A stretch of DNA of 64,000 nt from Ligula intestinalis (lineage: Eukaryota; Platyhelminthes; Cestoda; Diphyllobothriidea; Diphyllobothriidae). The stretch is taken from contig JAYGXS010000003.1 in NCBI GenBank assembly GCA_036362985.1, positions 48,082,197 through 48,146,196 on the forward strand, read 5' to 3'. The notes under the pieces are model-generated. The model had not been told where the DNA came from. It did no database searches and worked only from the letters and a program-made list of their open reading frames with translations. The stretch's first letter is position 1. The number at the start of each line of letters is the position of its first letter. The translations under genes were made by a program, and so were the position numbers. This document shows positions 53,355-64,000 of the stretch, piece after piece.

Positions 53355-56034
53355 GGGGAAGGAAAATAAAATACGAGACACCTCCGACTGTCACGGCTCC
53401 AGCCGCATAAGCTGTTTATGATCGATTGCTTCAAATTTACTCCTCGATCGATTCCCGCAGATGGTTTGTGGTGTACAACGTACGCGTGACACGGCATGCC
53501 TGTCGCGGATCTGAAACCCGGACGTTTGATAATACATCGAAATAATCAGTAATGCACTGGAAAACACTTTTACGCGTTTCAGGCGCAGTCGTACCAATTA
53601 TTTGTAGGTAAGTTTGATTAATATGAATGCAACTGAGTTTGGGCTCCAGAAAAAATGAATGCACCGGTAGGTATTGTCCAGATTGGACCTTCATTGAGGC
53701 TCACTGCTTAAGGAAGCGTGCTCAGTCCCTCTATCATGCCAATATTTCCGAAAGATTCAGGTTGAACAACTTCCTGGCTAGGTTTCACACGCTACGAAAA
53801 ATACTGATCGTCATTAAAATCATGTTACAGAAGCACACACTCTGTAAGTGCGAGACTGGGGACTAATCGAAGTGTAAAAGCTTTGTGGCCGACCTCTGTC
53901 AAACGATTAATGATTGAGACTATTTACTGGTAGACAGCTGTACTTACGGGCCAAAAAAACCTCAAGAAGTAGAAATGATTCTCAGAAAAACTTTAGCAAA
54001 CAAACACAGCCGAACCCCAATTTGACAGCTTCCTCGAGTGATTATGAAATTGATTGTTCGGTTTCCCAGTCATTCGATTTCGGGTATAGCATTTATTTCA
54101 AAAGGAATTTCGAAATGTTTTCCCCAAGTTATTTTGGATCGAATAACTCCTCCAAAACCTTGGATACATATGCAGTTTATCTTAGAATAAGGCAAAAAGT
54201 ATTCTAAGGCTTCTGCATTATTGGAAGATTTAGTTGCTCTTTTCCAGCCTGTACTTTGATCCTAGATTCAATTTATCAGCAAAGTCTTCAGATATTTTTC
54301 TAAAGCAAGAAACGTTTCTGTTCACATAGTTCTTCCTCTAAAACATTAGGGTTATTTAAATTTGACCAGGGTGGTCAACCAAATTATGGAAGAACATCAC
54401 AGAGCGTATCTTCCGATTTCTTTATTTAGAACCAGCCCTAGATATTAAAAGGAATTAACTTCCGATGAGACACCAGTAAAGGCAGTTTAATTGAGCTAAT
54501 AGCTGTTAGACCTTGAAAAGTTCTCACTGTTTTGTTCCTGACATACAATACAGCGCACCAAGATATCTCTTTCTTAACTTATGATATGACGAAGAAAAGT
54601 CTCTAAATGATACTCATAGGAGTGTACGAACCAGAAGAAAAGGAATTAATTTCTTCCATCCAAAATGCAGCATTTAATTTTATTCTACAAACAGTTCCAA
54701 GATCGACTCACAGACGTCCATTTGTGTTAAGATTAAATGGTACCACTGATCTTAAAGTTCAACCCCTTAGAAAACATGTAGAAAGAAAAGCAACTAAAAT
54801 TCGTTCGGTGCATCGACCACGAAACAATCAAGCCCAGGTGCCATTCTGATGGTGTCATTCTTGTGTTGTAGTAGATCAATGCGACCCACCTTTCTGCGCT
54901 GTTTTCCGTCCCGAAATCCATGCCGGTGTTGAGAAGAACGGCTCAGAACCTATCAACAAAAGTACAGTCACAGGAGTCCAAGCTTTCTCAGCAGGACCTT
55001 CAAGAAGGTGGCGTTTCCCGAAGCTGACAGTTATCGCCATCAGCTCACATGAACTTTTGCGAATCAGTTCCGTGTTGCAGCCGAAAATGTTAAAGAAGAA
55101 ATAACAGTCCGTTCTCAATCAAGGTGAGTGGCATAAACGGGTGGTGAGAAAAACTAAACTAACCTGATCAATCAAGTTTTGAGACTCCGTCAATTGCCCA
55201 ACCGCTCACCATTCGATATTATGTAACATAAGTGCCACAGCAAGCCAACCAGAACCCATCACAGAGAAAAGCATATGAACAAAACTTGAGTTGATATAGA
55301 TAGTGTATGCAGGCCCACCTAGACTTTGTTCTTAAAACATACCTTCTTTTTCATCATCAGACATTTAAAATAATCTGAGGGAGGGAAGAGTAACAAAAGT
55401 TTAAACATCCAAGGTGGGGCAGACAGCTGAAGATGTTTAGAAAGGAGGTGTCTGGCAATTATTTCATACCTTTGCGTCGTTACGGAAACGCGACGTCGTA
55501 GGTGTGAATACGCATATTAAGTTTTTCTTCGGCTAGGGGAGCCTTAGGATCGGTGTAACCGCCTTCTGCGTGCACAAAGTTGGGTTTGGCAGCCGTATTG
55601 CCACTGCCACTACCGTCTTAAGTATCCGCTGATGCAGGAACTTGGAGCATTTCGTCATCACTCTATAGACGACTCGGAATGCTTAGTGGGCGTCTACCCG
55701 GCGAACCGTTGATGAATAATCGAAAACATACGTTCGTCAAACATGCCTACTTAAGTGCTTACATGGGTCTTATCGTTGAGCGTACCTAATTATTTCATTC
55801 GCGTAGGCATTGTATGTTAGAGTCACGGTTTCAGTTAAGCATAAAACAGTTTGACAGTTAGAACTAAAGTTGGCGTCAAATTTAAGGTTAGGGTCAGGTT
55901 TAAGATAAGAATTAGTGTTAATAGTGGATTTAGGAATAAGGTCAGGATTGGGGTTATGTCTGCCTGTCGCATACTGTCTTACCCAATCCAACCATACCTA
56001 ACGGGTGAACGCGGATGACCTGTTTTCCACCGTT
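53355..56034. other. upstream region of the FAM78 gene
   Basis: The promoter and leader exon of the FAM78 gene should lie here but could not be placed. A frame at 54607-54849 (80 codons, plus) has no recognised domain. Confidence 0.35.
55870..55965. repeat. degenerate telomere-like hexamer tract
   Basis: GGTTAGGGTCAGGTTTAAG, GTGTTAATAGTGGATTTAGG and AGGATTGGGGTT resemble a decayed (TTAGGG)n tract, the metazoan telomere repeat. No run of two exact units is present. Confidence 0.35.
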
Positions 56035-56254
56035 TGCGCAGCCTGCTTTGGCACCAACCTGGAGTTGTGGCGGTCCTAAGATCAGCCCCTGTACTGACTC
56101 GTCTTCTTCGATGTCAAGTATTGCGCCGACGCCCTTGGCCGACTAGCTGCAGGCTGCGCATGACTCACACCGCGCAGGCAAGCATGTACCAAGTCTTACC
56201 GCTGCCGACAAGTGCACATGCACCGATCATCTACGCCCGTCTCAACGTCGAGCC

Positions 56255-56515
56255 TATCGCAGGGGGTTAAGTAAGCTAAACCCTAGCAACTGCGATCTTC
56301 AGACCATGTTTACTTATTACAGAGAAGTCAGTAGAGGCCAGAGTAGTAGGAACAGTATTTCGTGTACACAGAGGAACGGAGAATAGATGGAAAGAGATTT
56401 TACTTGGAGAACATACGATCAGCCAAGAGGCCGGGCCGGTCTAAATGTTGGTATGACAGCAGTCAGGCCAGTGGGCAGAGAAAGAATTTCACGCACTAGT
56501 CACAACACCTGCCCC
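56255..56515 (+). repeat. hairpin-led dispersed repeat, copy 6
   Basis: It opens TATCGCAGGGGGTTAAGTAA and CCCTAGCAACTGCGATCTTC with an intact two-part stem. It shares GACAGCAGTCAGGCCAGT with copy 1. Upstream, 56035-56254 also matches sequence at about 60528-60740 (GGCCGACTAGCTGCAGGCTG), so a longer repeat may be involved. Confidence 0.7.
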
Positions 56516-56876
56516 CTTCCGAGGCCGAAATTCGATTGATTAAAGGAATCGAATGGAGGAAAAATAGTTAAGTTTAGTAAGGAAATACGTTCCAAGGTAG
56601 GATTGCAAAGCAGAGTGGGCAGCTGTGGCTGGAATGAGCCAGCATGCAGGAGGCGACCGAAGAAAGCCGGTGCTCCAGTAAAACGTCAACAGTAATGTAG
56701 TATGCCATGTCAGTATGAGTTGAACCAAAAGGTATCGTTGGCAGTGGAAGTAGTAGCACTTGTTGAGCAGAAGAAGATCTGGGGTATTGGTACCCGTGAA
56801 GGGACATCTCTGTTCGATTGGGAAGTAACCATGGCCAGGGCTGAATTGGCTATGAGCAGTAAGTCGCGAGTGCCGA

Positions 56877-57005
56877 TCACCAAATACGCAGGGAAAATAA
56901 CCAATTACGTAGGGACAGGTCGGAAAGTCAACAAGTACGCAGGGACAACGGGCCACATCAGAAGTTGTGTGTTCATATCACGTCGGAATATCACCAATAT
57001 CGCAG
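56877..57005 (+). repeat. degenerate minisatellite ending in the hairpin repeat
   Basis: Units of the form ACCAAATACGCAGGGA / ACCAATTACGTAGGGA / AACAAGTACGCAGGGA recur with irregular spacing. The last, ACCAATATCGCAGGGG, is also the first base run of repeat copy 7. Confidence 0.5.
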
Positions 57006-57375
57006 GGGGTTCAGTAAGTTAAAACCTAGCAACTGCGATCTTCAGACCATGGTTACTTAGTAGAGAAGAAGTCAGTAGAGGCCAGAGTAGTAGGAATAGT
57101 ATATTGTGTACACAGAGGAATGAAGAATAATAGGGAAGGAGATTGACTACGGAGGGCACAACCCTCCGCTGGGGTGGCGTGATCCGAAATGCGGCTTTGT
57201 TGCAGGAACCTCCGCGACCCAGAGAGACAGCGTTTACGTGTGCAGGCTTTCTATTCGTCGCCTTGCCAGAACGCAGGTTTGCGGAAACTGTGATTGGCTG
57301 ATTCCAGACGTCGAGAACCGCAGTAGTGAGATTTTAGTGGAGTTCACTTCGATGCAAGCTAGTCACAACAAGCCA
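56998..57375 (+). repeat. hairpin-led dispersed repeat, copy 7
   Basis: It opens TATCGCAGGGGGTTCAGTAA and ACCTAGCAACTGCGATCTTC, then GACCATGGTTACTTAGTAGA. It lies in the same orientation as copy 6, about 480 bases downstream of that copy's end, with a short minisatellite between them. Confidence 0.7.
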
Positions 57376-60300
57376 CTACCACAAGTCCCCGTGAGAACTC
57401 GATCCAATCAGTGAGCGCCATTTCCTGAGTTACTGGAGGACGTTTCCAGATCCCGTAACCTGTGCACCGAGGCACAGAGAACACACACACATCAACTGAC
57501 TCACTTACTAGGAGCAGCCTCTTTCTGCAGAGCCTTTTGCCAGTTCCTGTTCCACAGTTCACATTTTGCAGTCGACAGTCACTCCTTTCGACAGACTACT
57601 AAGAAAAAATACACATGAATAGTAGTTTTCACAATGCCTTCCGTAGATTCTGTTTATTATCTTTATTATTGCAGATATGAAACCCCTAATAAGCATTCCT
57701 ACAGGAAGCCTTGTGCTCAATTTTTCTGGCGAAAAGAAATATGCTACTGTTGGCATTATCTAGTTAAGTAAGGGTTATGGGGAATATAATTGAAGGATAT
57801 GTATGAGTGGGTCAGAAATCATTAATGTCTACCAGAAAAGTCGCGCCAACTTGTTTGAGACAGGTTGAATTCGTTTTAGTGACCCAAACATCAGTGAGTC
57901 TACTATGGGCCCTGCGGACCGACTACTCCTTGTATGGCGGATGGAAGCTCATGCAAGGACGACCCTTTACAGAGACTGACATCCAGCCTGCAAATCTTAG
58001 TGGCAAGCGTGTTTGTAGACAGTGTGCAAATGCAATAGCTTCCAAAAAGTCTAAAGCAGAAGAAATATTGACTTCAAGTTGGGACTTGCAGTTTCAAAGT
58101 GTTTAATTTAGCAGGGAATCCGCGGCTGAGCACTAACAGTCTTCTGCTGCCCAGATATCCGAAAACAAGATCATGGGTTGCCTTTTCAATTCGAAGTGAG
58201 GGTCTGCAAAACATGACATTTCTCTTATGAAGGACCGGCTGTTTGGCAGTAACGGCATCCTGCCAGCGCTAGCTGCCAGTCACCGACAGTTCGGTCATTG
58301 ATCCTGACAAGGTCATCGTGTGCTCCCCCAATGGGGTGGTGCAGGGACAGTGACTTACGCGTCGATTAATTCTAATTAGCAGTAGACTTGTGTTGCAGTT
58401 AGCTAGTCACCTACTACACTACCAGTAAGCGGAATGACTGCTTAATCCATGCCTATACAACATTATGCATAATCTGCTACGAGGTATTTGTTTGCAAACG
58501 AATTCCTCAGGCGTCCTCCTGAGTCCTCAGGAGTCAATAGTTCGCTTCAACTTCTTCACACATAGGGTAACAGAACTCTGGTTAAACTCTGGAGGTGACG
58601 TCTCCGCAGCTCTTCAAGAATCGTTTAAAAATTTATATCTGTCGTCTTCTTGACTTCTCTGGCTTTGTAATCAGCAGTCACGCGTACGTAAAACCCGATA
58701 ATAACAATTATCAAGGCAGTACGGTACTATGCAGCAAAATATTTAAGGATTAACCTTGTTCCAACCTCAACAATGGATACAAAAAGTCAAGAAGGGAGGG
58801 AGTCGGCGAAATTACCTGACTCTACACAAGGGAATAACACACGTTCGATAGCAATGCCACTCAGGACAAGACCAATATTTGGGGAGCGTGCATGTGTTCA
58901 TGGGAGACACGGAGACTGTTAATTTCATGTGATTTTAGGCGGCAGTTCCCGTGGGCTCCCTTGGTCTGAAAGACCAGCGTGAAAGGGGGTGGACGTTTAC
59001 AGAGGCGATACTGCGCTGACAAGCGGCGGGTTTGGCGACCGCTAATTGTAAGCGTTTTGAGAGCAGCGAGGTGACGACAGCTGCAATCGAACCAGACGGG
59101 GAGGGAGAAGCAATATCAATGGTCAGCAGTCTTGCGGTTATTTGGGCCACATACGGTGCGCCGACTGGGGGGGGGGGGGGTAGGAAGTGAGAGAGGGGAG
59201 AACTGGCGTTTGAAATGGCTCTTGATGCAGTGGGGGACTGGAGGCATTGAAGGAAAATACAAGGGAGGCGAACACGAAGAAGAATAGTGCTATATTGAGG
59301 GTTTTAAAACCCTGAACTTTCAGCAAAAAAGGCCCCATTCACGGAGGGCAAAGGATAAGGTAAATAAGGGTCATGTAATACTCACAATTCAAGTTTTACA
59401 CGATATTCAAATCAACTATACAGACTGGCTAGCTTTCAACTTCTCAATTTCCGCTACTTCACAGGTTAGGTAGCGTGCTAGGAATGGGAGTACCGAGTGC
59501 TGATATGCTGATGCGCGGGAAGACATATGACGGAAACCTCGACGCATGGGATGGGAAGACTTCGCAGTCATTAGTTCAGAGTGGAAAGGGTGAGCGACTT
59601 CATTAAGTATGCGATCAGCGAATTACTTGACCGTTTTAAAGTGGCGCTGTATTATAATGTCAGCTAAAAAACATAGGAAATATCGGCAGCTGAAGAGAGC
59701 ATTCGGAGGCTCCGTTTAAGAATGACTAGGTCTTTTTTAAGTAAGGCTGGAGAAACAACTGGAGAGCAGTAAAGAATAAAGGGGAGAATACAGGTATTCA
59801 AAAAACGCCAGATTATGGCTTGCGGTGTGTTATATGAAAGAAAGCGGCGGATATACTATACAAGTTTGCGGATTTTGATAAAAAGGCCTTCTATATGAAG
59901 AGCAAATACAAGGTTGGATGCTTGTGTAACACAAAGGTATCGGAAAGAGGCTACGTCGGTGGGCAGTGGGGACAGTATTTAAGTCCGTCACGGCCGGGGC
60001 GTTAATTTTAGCAGAAGTGTGTATTCGACTGGAAACAAAAGGTCAAAAAGGTTAGCATTCTTGGAGAAAGGAGGGCGTGGGCACATGATTCAGAGGACGA
60101 GGGGATGGACTTTCATAAGAGGGAAACAATTGTAGTCGGGCTAGCAAAAAGTCACTAGCAAGGGCCGTGGAGAAGTTCAAACGTATTCAGTTGGAAATAA
60201 AATTATCTGTGTTTCTTGTTTTCCCTCTGAGTCCGAAACAATACCATGCAAACTCAAGACAGACGTTATTTACAAAACGCCAGCTGCTTACATTTTATAG

Positions 60301-61365
60301 ATGCTATTCTAACATTTAAAATGCTCAAAAATGCGTGTGTCAATGTGTAGACCGCACCAGCGTGTAAACAATGGCGCTTTCAAAAGCATTGCCTATTACC
60401 CTCCCCCCCCACCGAATAAAACCGAACTGAATGGGATCTTGTCTAGTGTAATACCAATCTTTATATAATCGCCTCTGAACGATAGCCCTTCCATCGAGAA
60501 ACCATTGAGTATTTGTGCGGGTTTTACTTACGCTGTGGCGGGCCTGAGATCAACGCCAATACGACTGACTCACCTTTTATTTCCTTTGCTTTGTCGCCTT
60601 TGCTTAGTCGCACGTAACAATCGTGTCCTATGCGAACTCCTGCCCGTGACGCGTTGTTGGCCGACTAGTTTCAGGCTGCACATGACTCATCCTACCTTCG
60701 CCTGTGGAACCTTGCGCACACACTGTCGCCTCTCATGGTCAGGCCCCCTGCTACGCGTCATGGCATTAGATTCTCGCGAATCCCGTCGAATCGGTGAACG
60801 CCAGTTCCTGATTGGCTGCAGGACATGTCCTGGATCCTGTAAGCCGCGCACACAGGCACAGAGCACACACCCATCAACTGGCCTGTTTACTGTGAGCAGT
60901 TTATTTCTGCTGAGCCCTTTGTTAGCTCCTTTTTACAGTACACTGTTCAATCTGGTTGGTCTTACCTGATATCCGATCTGGGGGAACCTTCTTTAGTAGA
61001 CGATCACTTCTTTCGACAACGTCATCGCGTAGGTAGACATGAGCGCGCCGATTAACCCAGCTTAACGTCCGATCATCGCCTCCCCCCATTCCACTTCAAC
61101 AAAATTGGGGAAGTAGCAGTCGGGAGTGCACTTTTATTCCCCGAGAGACCAAAATGCCCCTTCTACTTATATTCGTTGATATCATTGGTAAGAAGTAGTA
61201 GAGTGCAAAGTTTTGTATTTATAAAACCCAGCTTACAGTGCATGTTTGAACTAGAAAATAACATTTCACAATTTAGCCAGTGTTATATTGATAAACAGAA
61301 GACACAGACTTGGGTATTGGGAATGCATGTTACCTAAATGTTGTCAGGGCTAATGACGATTGTCT
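57376..61365. other. intergenic, repeat fragments
   Basis: 59167-59180 is a run of 13 or more G. Part of 60528-60740 matches 56035-56254. A 154-codon frame at 60505-60969 lies over this repeat and is not taken as a gene. Confidence 0.4.
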
Positions 61366-61528
61366 TCAGTTGCTAATAAAAGGCCAGGTTTTGTAGGGGT
61401 TCATGATACCCTTGGGATCCCAGGCCTTCTTGAGGGCCAGTTGTAACTCTCGTGCGGGGTTACTTTGCTGTCCGTACTCGTCGATATCGAGTCGATGAAT
61501 CCCGCGGGTCTCCGTTCCCTCAGAATTC
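61366..61528 (-). CDS. probable last exon of an FAD-linked oxidase (D-lactate / D-2-hydroxyglutarate dehydrogenase type), partial
   Basis: The exon follows a good acceptor (GGGTTTCTGTAG) and runs to a TGA at 61366-61368, with one base of a split codon at its start. It encodes about 53 residues ending KKAWDPKGIMNPYKTWPFIS. The WDPKGIMNPYK block is the signature C-terminal end of FAD-linked oxidases, where D-2-hydroxyglutarate dehydrogenases end in a very similar NPYK-x-x-P. Such enzymes oxidise D-2-hydroxy acids in mitochondria. About 20-35 residues earlier the family normally has a Glu-His-Gly-x-Gly motif; here that place reads EGTETRGIHRLDIDEYG, so the motif is absent or altered. The frame stays open upstream of the acceptor, so the exon start is uncertain. 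I did not find the upstream exons on the minus strand to the window edge, except for a possible short one at 63161-63206. It may be a real diverged exon or a decayed copy. Confidence 0.5.
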
Positions 61529-63160
61529 CTACAGAAACCCAAAAATTTACCACAGCGTCCCATGGCCAACCACTTGGCGAGGATCGACTCGATACGCACC
61601 ACGCAAGTGGGGATAATCCTCTGCCGCAATTCCATGCTGCTGGCTTTTCTAAAAAAATTAACAATGCGAAAACTGCTGCACGAAAGTGGATAAATAAGGG
61701 AAATAATTTGAGCACTGTCTTCATGGAAATTTCGCTATTGACGATGCTCATCCAAGATATACCATCACTTTTGAATTAATTAACGTATTAATAAGTCTTC
61801 TTGGTATGTTATATAGGCTGTCTCATAAAATTTGAATCGAAGTGCTGAATTCTGTTTTTGGTGAGGTTTTCATGTTGATTAGCTTGAAGCATACTTCTAA
61901 GGTACTTCAATTACGTCAGAGTTTCGGCTTTTAAACAAGTTTATTTCCGGGCGCCTTCACACACTTCACCCTGTAAAAAAAGGCAACTGTAGGACTCAAA
62001 GTGTGTTCAATGATTTTCTTTATCCTTATAAGTTAAAACACAGTTATTAGAAAACATGCATAAAATATCCTTTCTTAAAATTAATTAATAGCAAATTAAA
62101 TCTTTGTCGAATTTTATGCCTGATTTAATGATATCTTTCGTGTTCAAAAAAACTTTGCAACTCCCACACAAGTTCAAACCCTACTTGCCGTTTCAATTCT
62201 CTTGGGGACTTCGAAAGTACATGCTGTATATATCCCGTCTAAAGAAGATCACACAATTATCTGTACTCTGCTCAAGATGTCACATAGTGCTCATTTAATC
62301 ATGCAACATACATGAAAAAGAAAAATTTAAACCTGAACAGGTAGGGCGCTTTAGTAATGGCTACTTCGTAATTTTAATAAGAAGGTGAATTAGAAAATAA
62401 GTTGAAATCGAAAGGTACACTTGCGTTAGCACAAAATTCCAAAAAAACGTGAGTTTCTACAAGAAATAATATCTCGTAAATGCTTTCTATAAGACATATT
62501 TGAATTTATACAGGCATCGCAAATAGATGGGGAAAATTAAATCTAGTATGTAGTTAATTGAGCTCCAATGGTGCTTTTGAAAGTAAAAATAAGGAAGCCC
62601 ATTCAAAAGCTGGCAATCTGAAATAAAAGAAATGTGTTGGGATAAGGCTCAGTTAATATTAGAACCTTATAGGAGTAGTAATTAAGTAGTTCGCTTAAAG
62701 TTTCATGCATAGCATCTCTGTTGTACGTTGTCGCTTTGGTTAAAAAACACGAAGGATTCAGATGGATGTCAAACAGATTCGCTCTGAATTGCTAAATTTG
62801 TTTGCGTTGACGCTGTAGATAGTAATGAATACACTTCTGACACTAGCTTTAGTAGCAGATAGCGCGAAAAGGGACGTACCTGCTATGAAACAGGCCCGCT
62901 TAGCCTACTTTATAGAATCTACAAAATAGCGTGACGTGGTGTGAATAGAAAAATATCCGTCCGTGTTTGAGATTGTAACCCAAGGTAAATGCATATACTT
63001 TTACTCAGACAATCCCATTACCACTTAACGCAATGGACGTTAGGCTGCCTGAAATTTTTCACGAGCCCTAGCTACCGCTTTCTCAGTTTGACTAAAAAGT
63101 GAGATAATGGGCGTAAAATGTAACGGAAATTAAAGTTTTTTTTAAAGAAGGCATACTCAC

Positions 63161-63206
63161 TTAGAACGTTTGTCCGGATCTACTGTGACGACGATATTGA
63201 CCCTTC
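63161..63206 (-). CDS. candidate 46-base internal exon
   Basis: It is bounded by a textbook acceptor (CTCTTTTTTTGCAG) and donor (GTGAGT). Of the three frames, one stays open without a stop and reads RVNIVVTVDPDKRS. It has no recognised family. It could be an upstream exon of the oxidase-like gene ending at 61366 on the same strand, but nothing in the sequence proves that link. Confidence 0.3.
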
Positions 63207-63712
63207 CTGCAAAAAAAGAGATACGTTTCGTTTCTGTATTGGTTTGGAAATGGAAACAACTGGATTATAAAACATTTATTTAAGAAATTCTATAAGATTC
63301 ATTCATGCGTCTGCTAATATTTTCTAATTTAATTTCATAATGTGACATACATATATAAATATATGACCTGCATCTCACATTAGGAGCTACTCAGCTGTCC
63401 TAACTCATTAAATTAGTCACTTTACCGTACTCGGTGTCAAAAAATCAACTTTTTTGATTTCTGAGGCCAGTGGAGGAGGAAGGGAAATCTTTTGCTTTGA
63501 TCAAAGTTGATTATCAAATATGTCGTCCCACTCCGAAAACAAGATCAAACGTCTTCTGGAATACGGGAATGTTGATAAATGGGTTTTACTGGGCAAGATA
63601 AACCAAACTAACAGGGTCTGTTTTCTAAATCAAACGTTAAAAATGACATCGATATCATTATCTTGTTTAAATACAGTAATAAAACATGAAAGGCGAGTGC
63701 GCATTAAATCTA

Positions 63713-63770
63713 TCGCTAAACCTGACCCTAACCTCGACCTTGAGCTCTAACCGTAAACCTTATTCTAGCC
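63713..63770. repeat. degenerate CCCTAA-like tract
   Basis: CTAAACCTGACCCTAACCTC and CTCTAACCGTAAACC recall the opposite telomeric strand, or a decayed 6-7 base minisatellite of the same kind as at 55870. Confidence 0.3.
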
Positions 63771-64000
63771 GTAAATTCTGAGGGGGTAGGCGTGAGGGAA
63801 ATGAGCAAAAGGGAATGGGATTGAAATTTGGCCTGCCTGAATTATCTAAAATTTAAATTCAAGTAAAGTCTATGAGGGTCGCAGGTTCGATTGCAACCGC
63901 TTTACCAACACGGTTTACTCCTGGCAGTGTGTATCGCCGGTCAAATGGTCTTCCGGTATGGAGTGCAGGGAAAAGCATAACATCTTTTTAATGCAGCCCC

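Noticed and set aside
53345..53497. Extending the FAM78 protein to an upstream ATG (51 extra residues)
   Set aside because: The extra codons lie upstream of a strong pyrimidine-tract acceptor and do not resemble the family.
60505..60969. 154-codon plus-strand frame as a gene
   Set aside because: It overlaps sequence repeated at 56035-56254, shows no domain, and has Cys/Arg-rich chance composition.

Overview
This window looks like nuclear DNA of a metazoan, most likely a flatworm and plausibly a pseudophyllidean tapeworm. The genes are split by spliceosomal introns. Host exons are few and widely spaced. The rest is dense, decayed repeat DNA: Penelope-like GIY-YIG fragments, RTE-like LINE fragments with a zinc-finger and Ser/Thr-rich tail, Gypsy and CACTA remnants, pogo-type MITEs, a miniature LTR element and tRNA-related repeats. 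The flatworm assignment rests on remembered family resemblance, not on a search. A 100-base run of N marks an assembly gap inside a (TCA)n array.

Four host loci can be supported. (1) 15243-20229 (+) is a two-exon gene for a 281-residue protein with Ala/Glu/Pro-rich ends and a helical middle; I do not recognise its family. (2) 36457-49439 (+) is a six-exon gene for a 653-residue protein with an R3H-like domain, a Cys/His cluster and a C-terminal AN1 zinc finger. It resembles the tail of the helicase IGHMBP2 but has no helicase in this window. (3) 52325-53344 (-) is a FAM78-family protein of 339 residues. (4) 61366-61528 (-) is the probable last exon of an FAD-linked oxidase of the D-lactate / D-2-hydroxyglutarate dehydrogenase type. 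A further short exon candidate lies at 63161-63206 (-).

Layout: 1-15 kb is repeat-rich intergenic DNA with a tandem duplication at the left edge, a pogo-like MITE, a Penelope fragment and four copies of a hairpin-led dispersed repeat. 15-20 kb is the Ala/Glu-rich gene. 20-36 kb is transposon debris: Penelope, LINE, Gypsy integrase, CACTA transposase and a small LTR element. 36-49.5 kb is the R3H/AN1 gene, whose 6.1 kb last intron holds LINE and foldback sequence. 49.5-54 kb holds the FAM78 gene. 54-64 kb is mostly repeats, with the oxidase exon near the right end.

The host genes show no functional link to one another. The most unusual items are the 1.7 kb LTR element at 29579-31256, which carries full LTR signals but only a broken Ala/Glu/Thr-rich reading frame; a seven-copy repeat family that opens with a conserved hairpin; a tRNA-like core closed by a perfect 14-bp inverted repeat just upstream of an exon; and the helicase-free R3H/AN1 protein.
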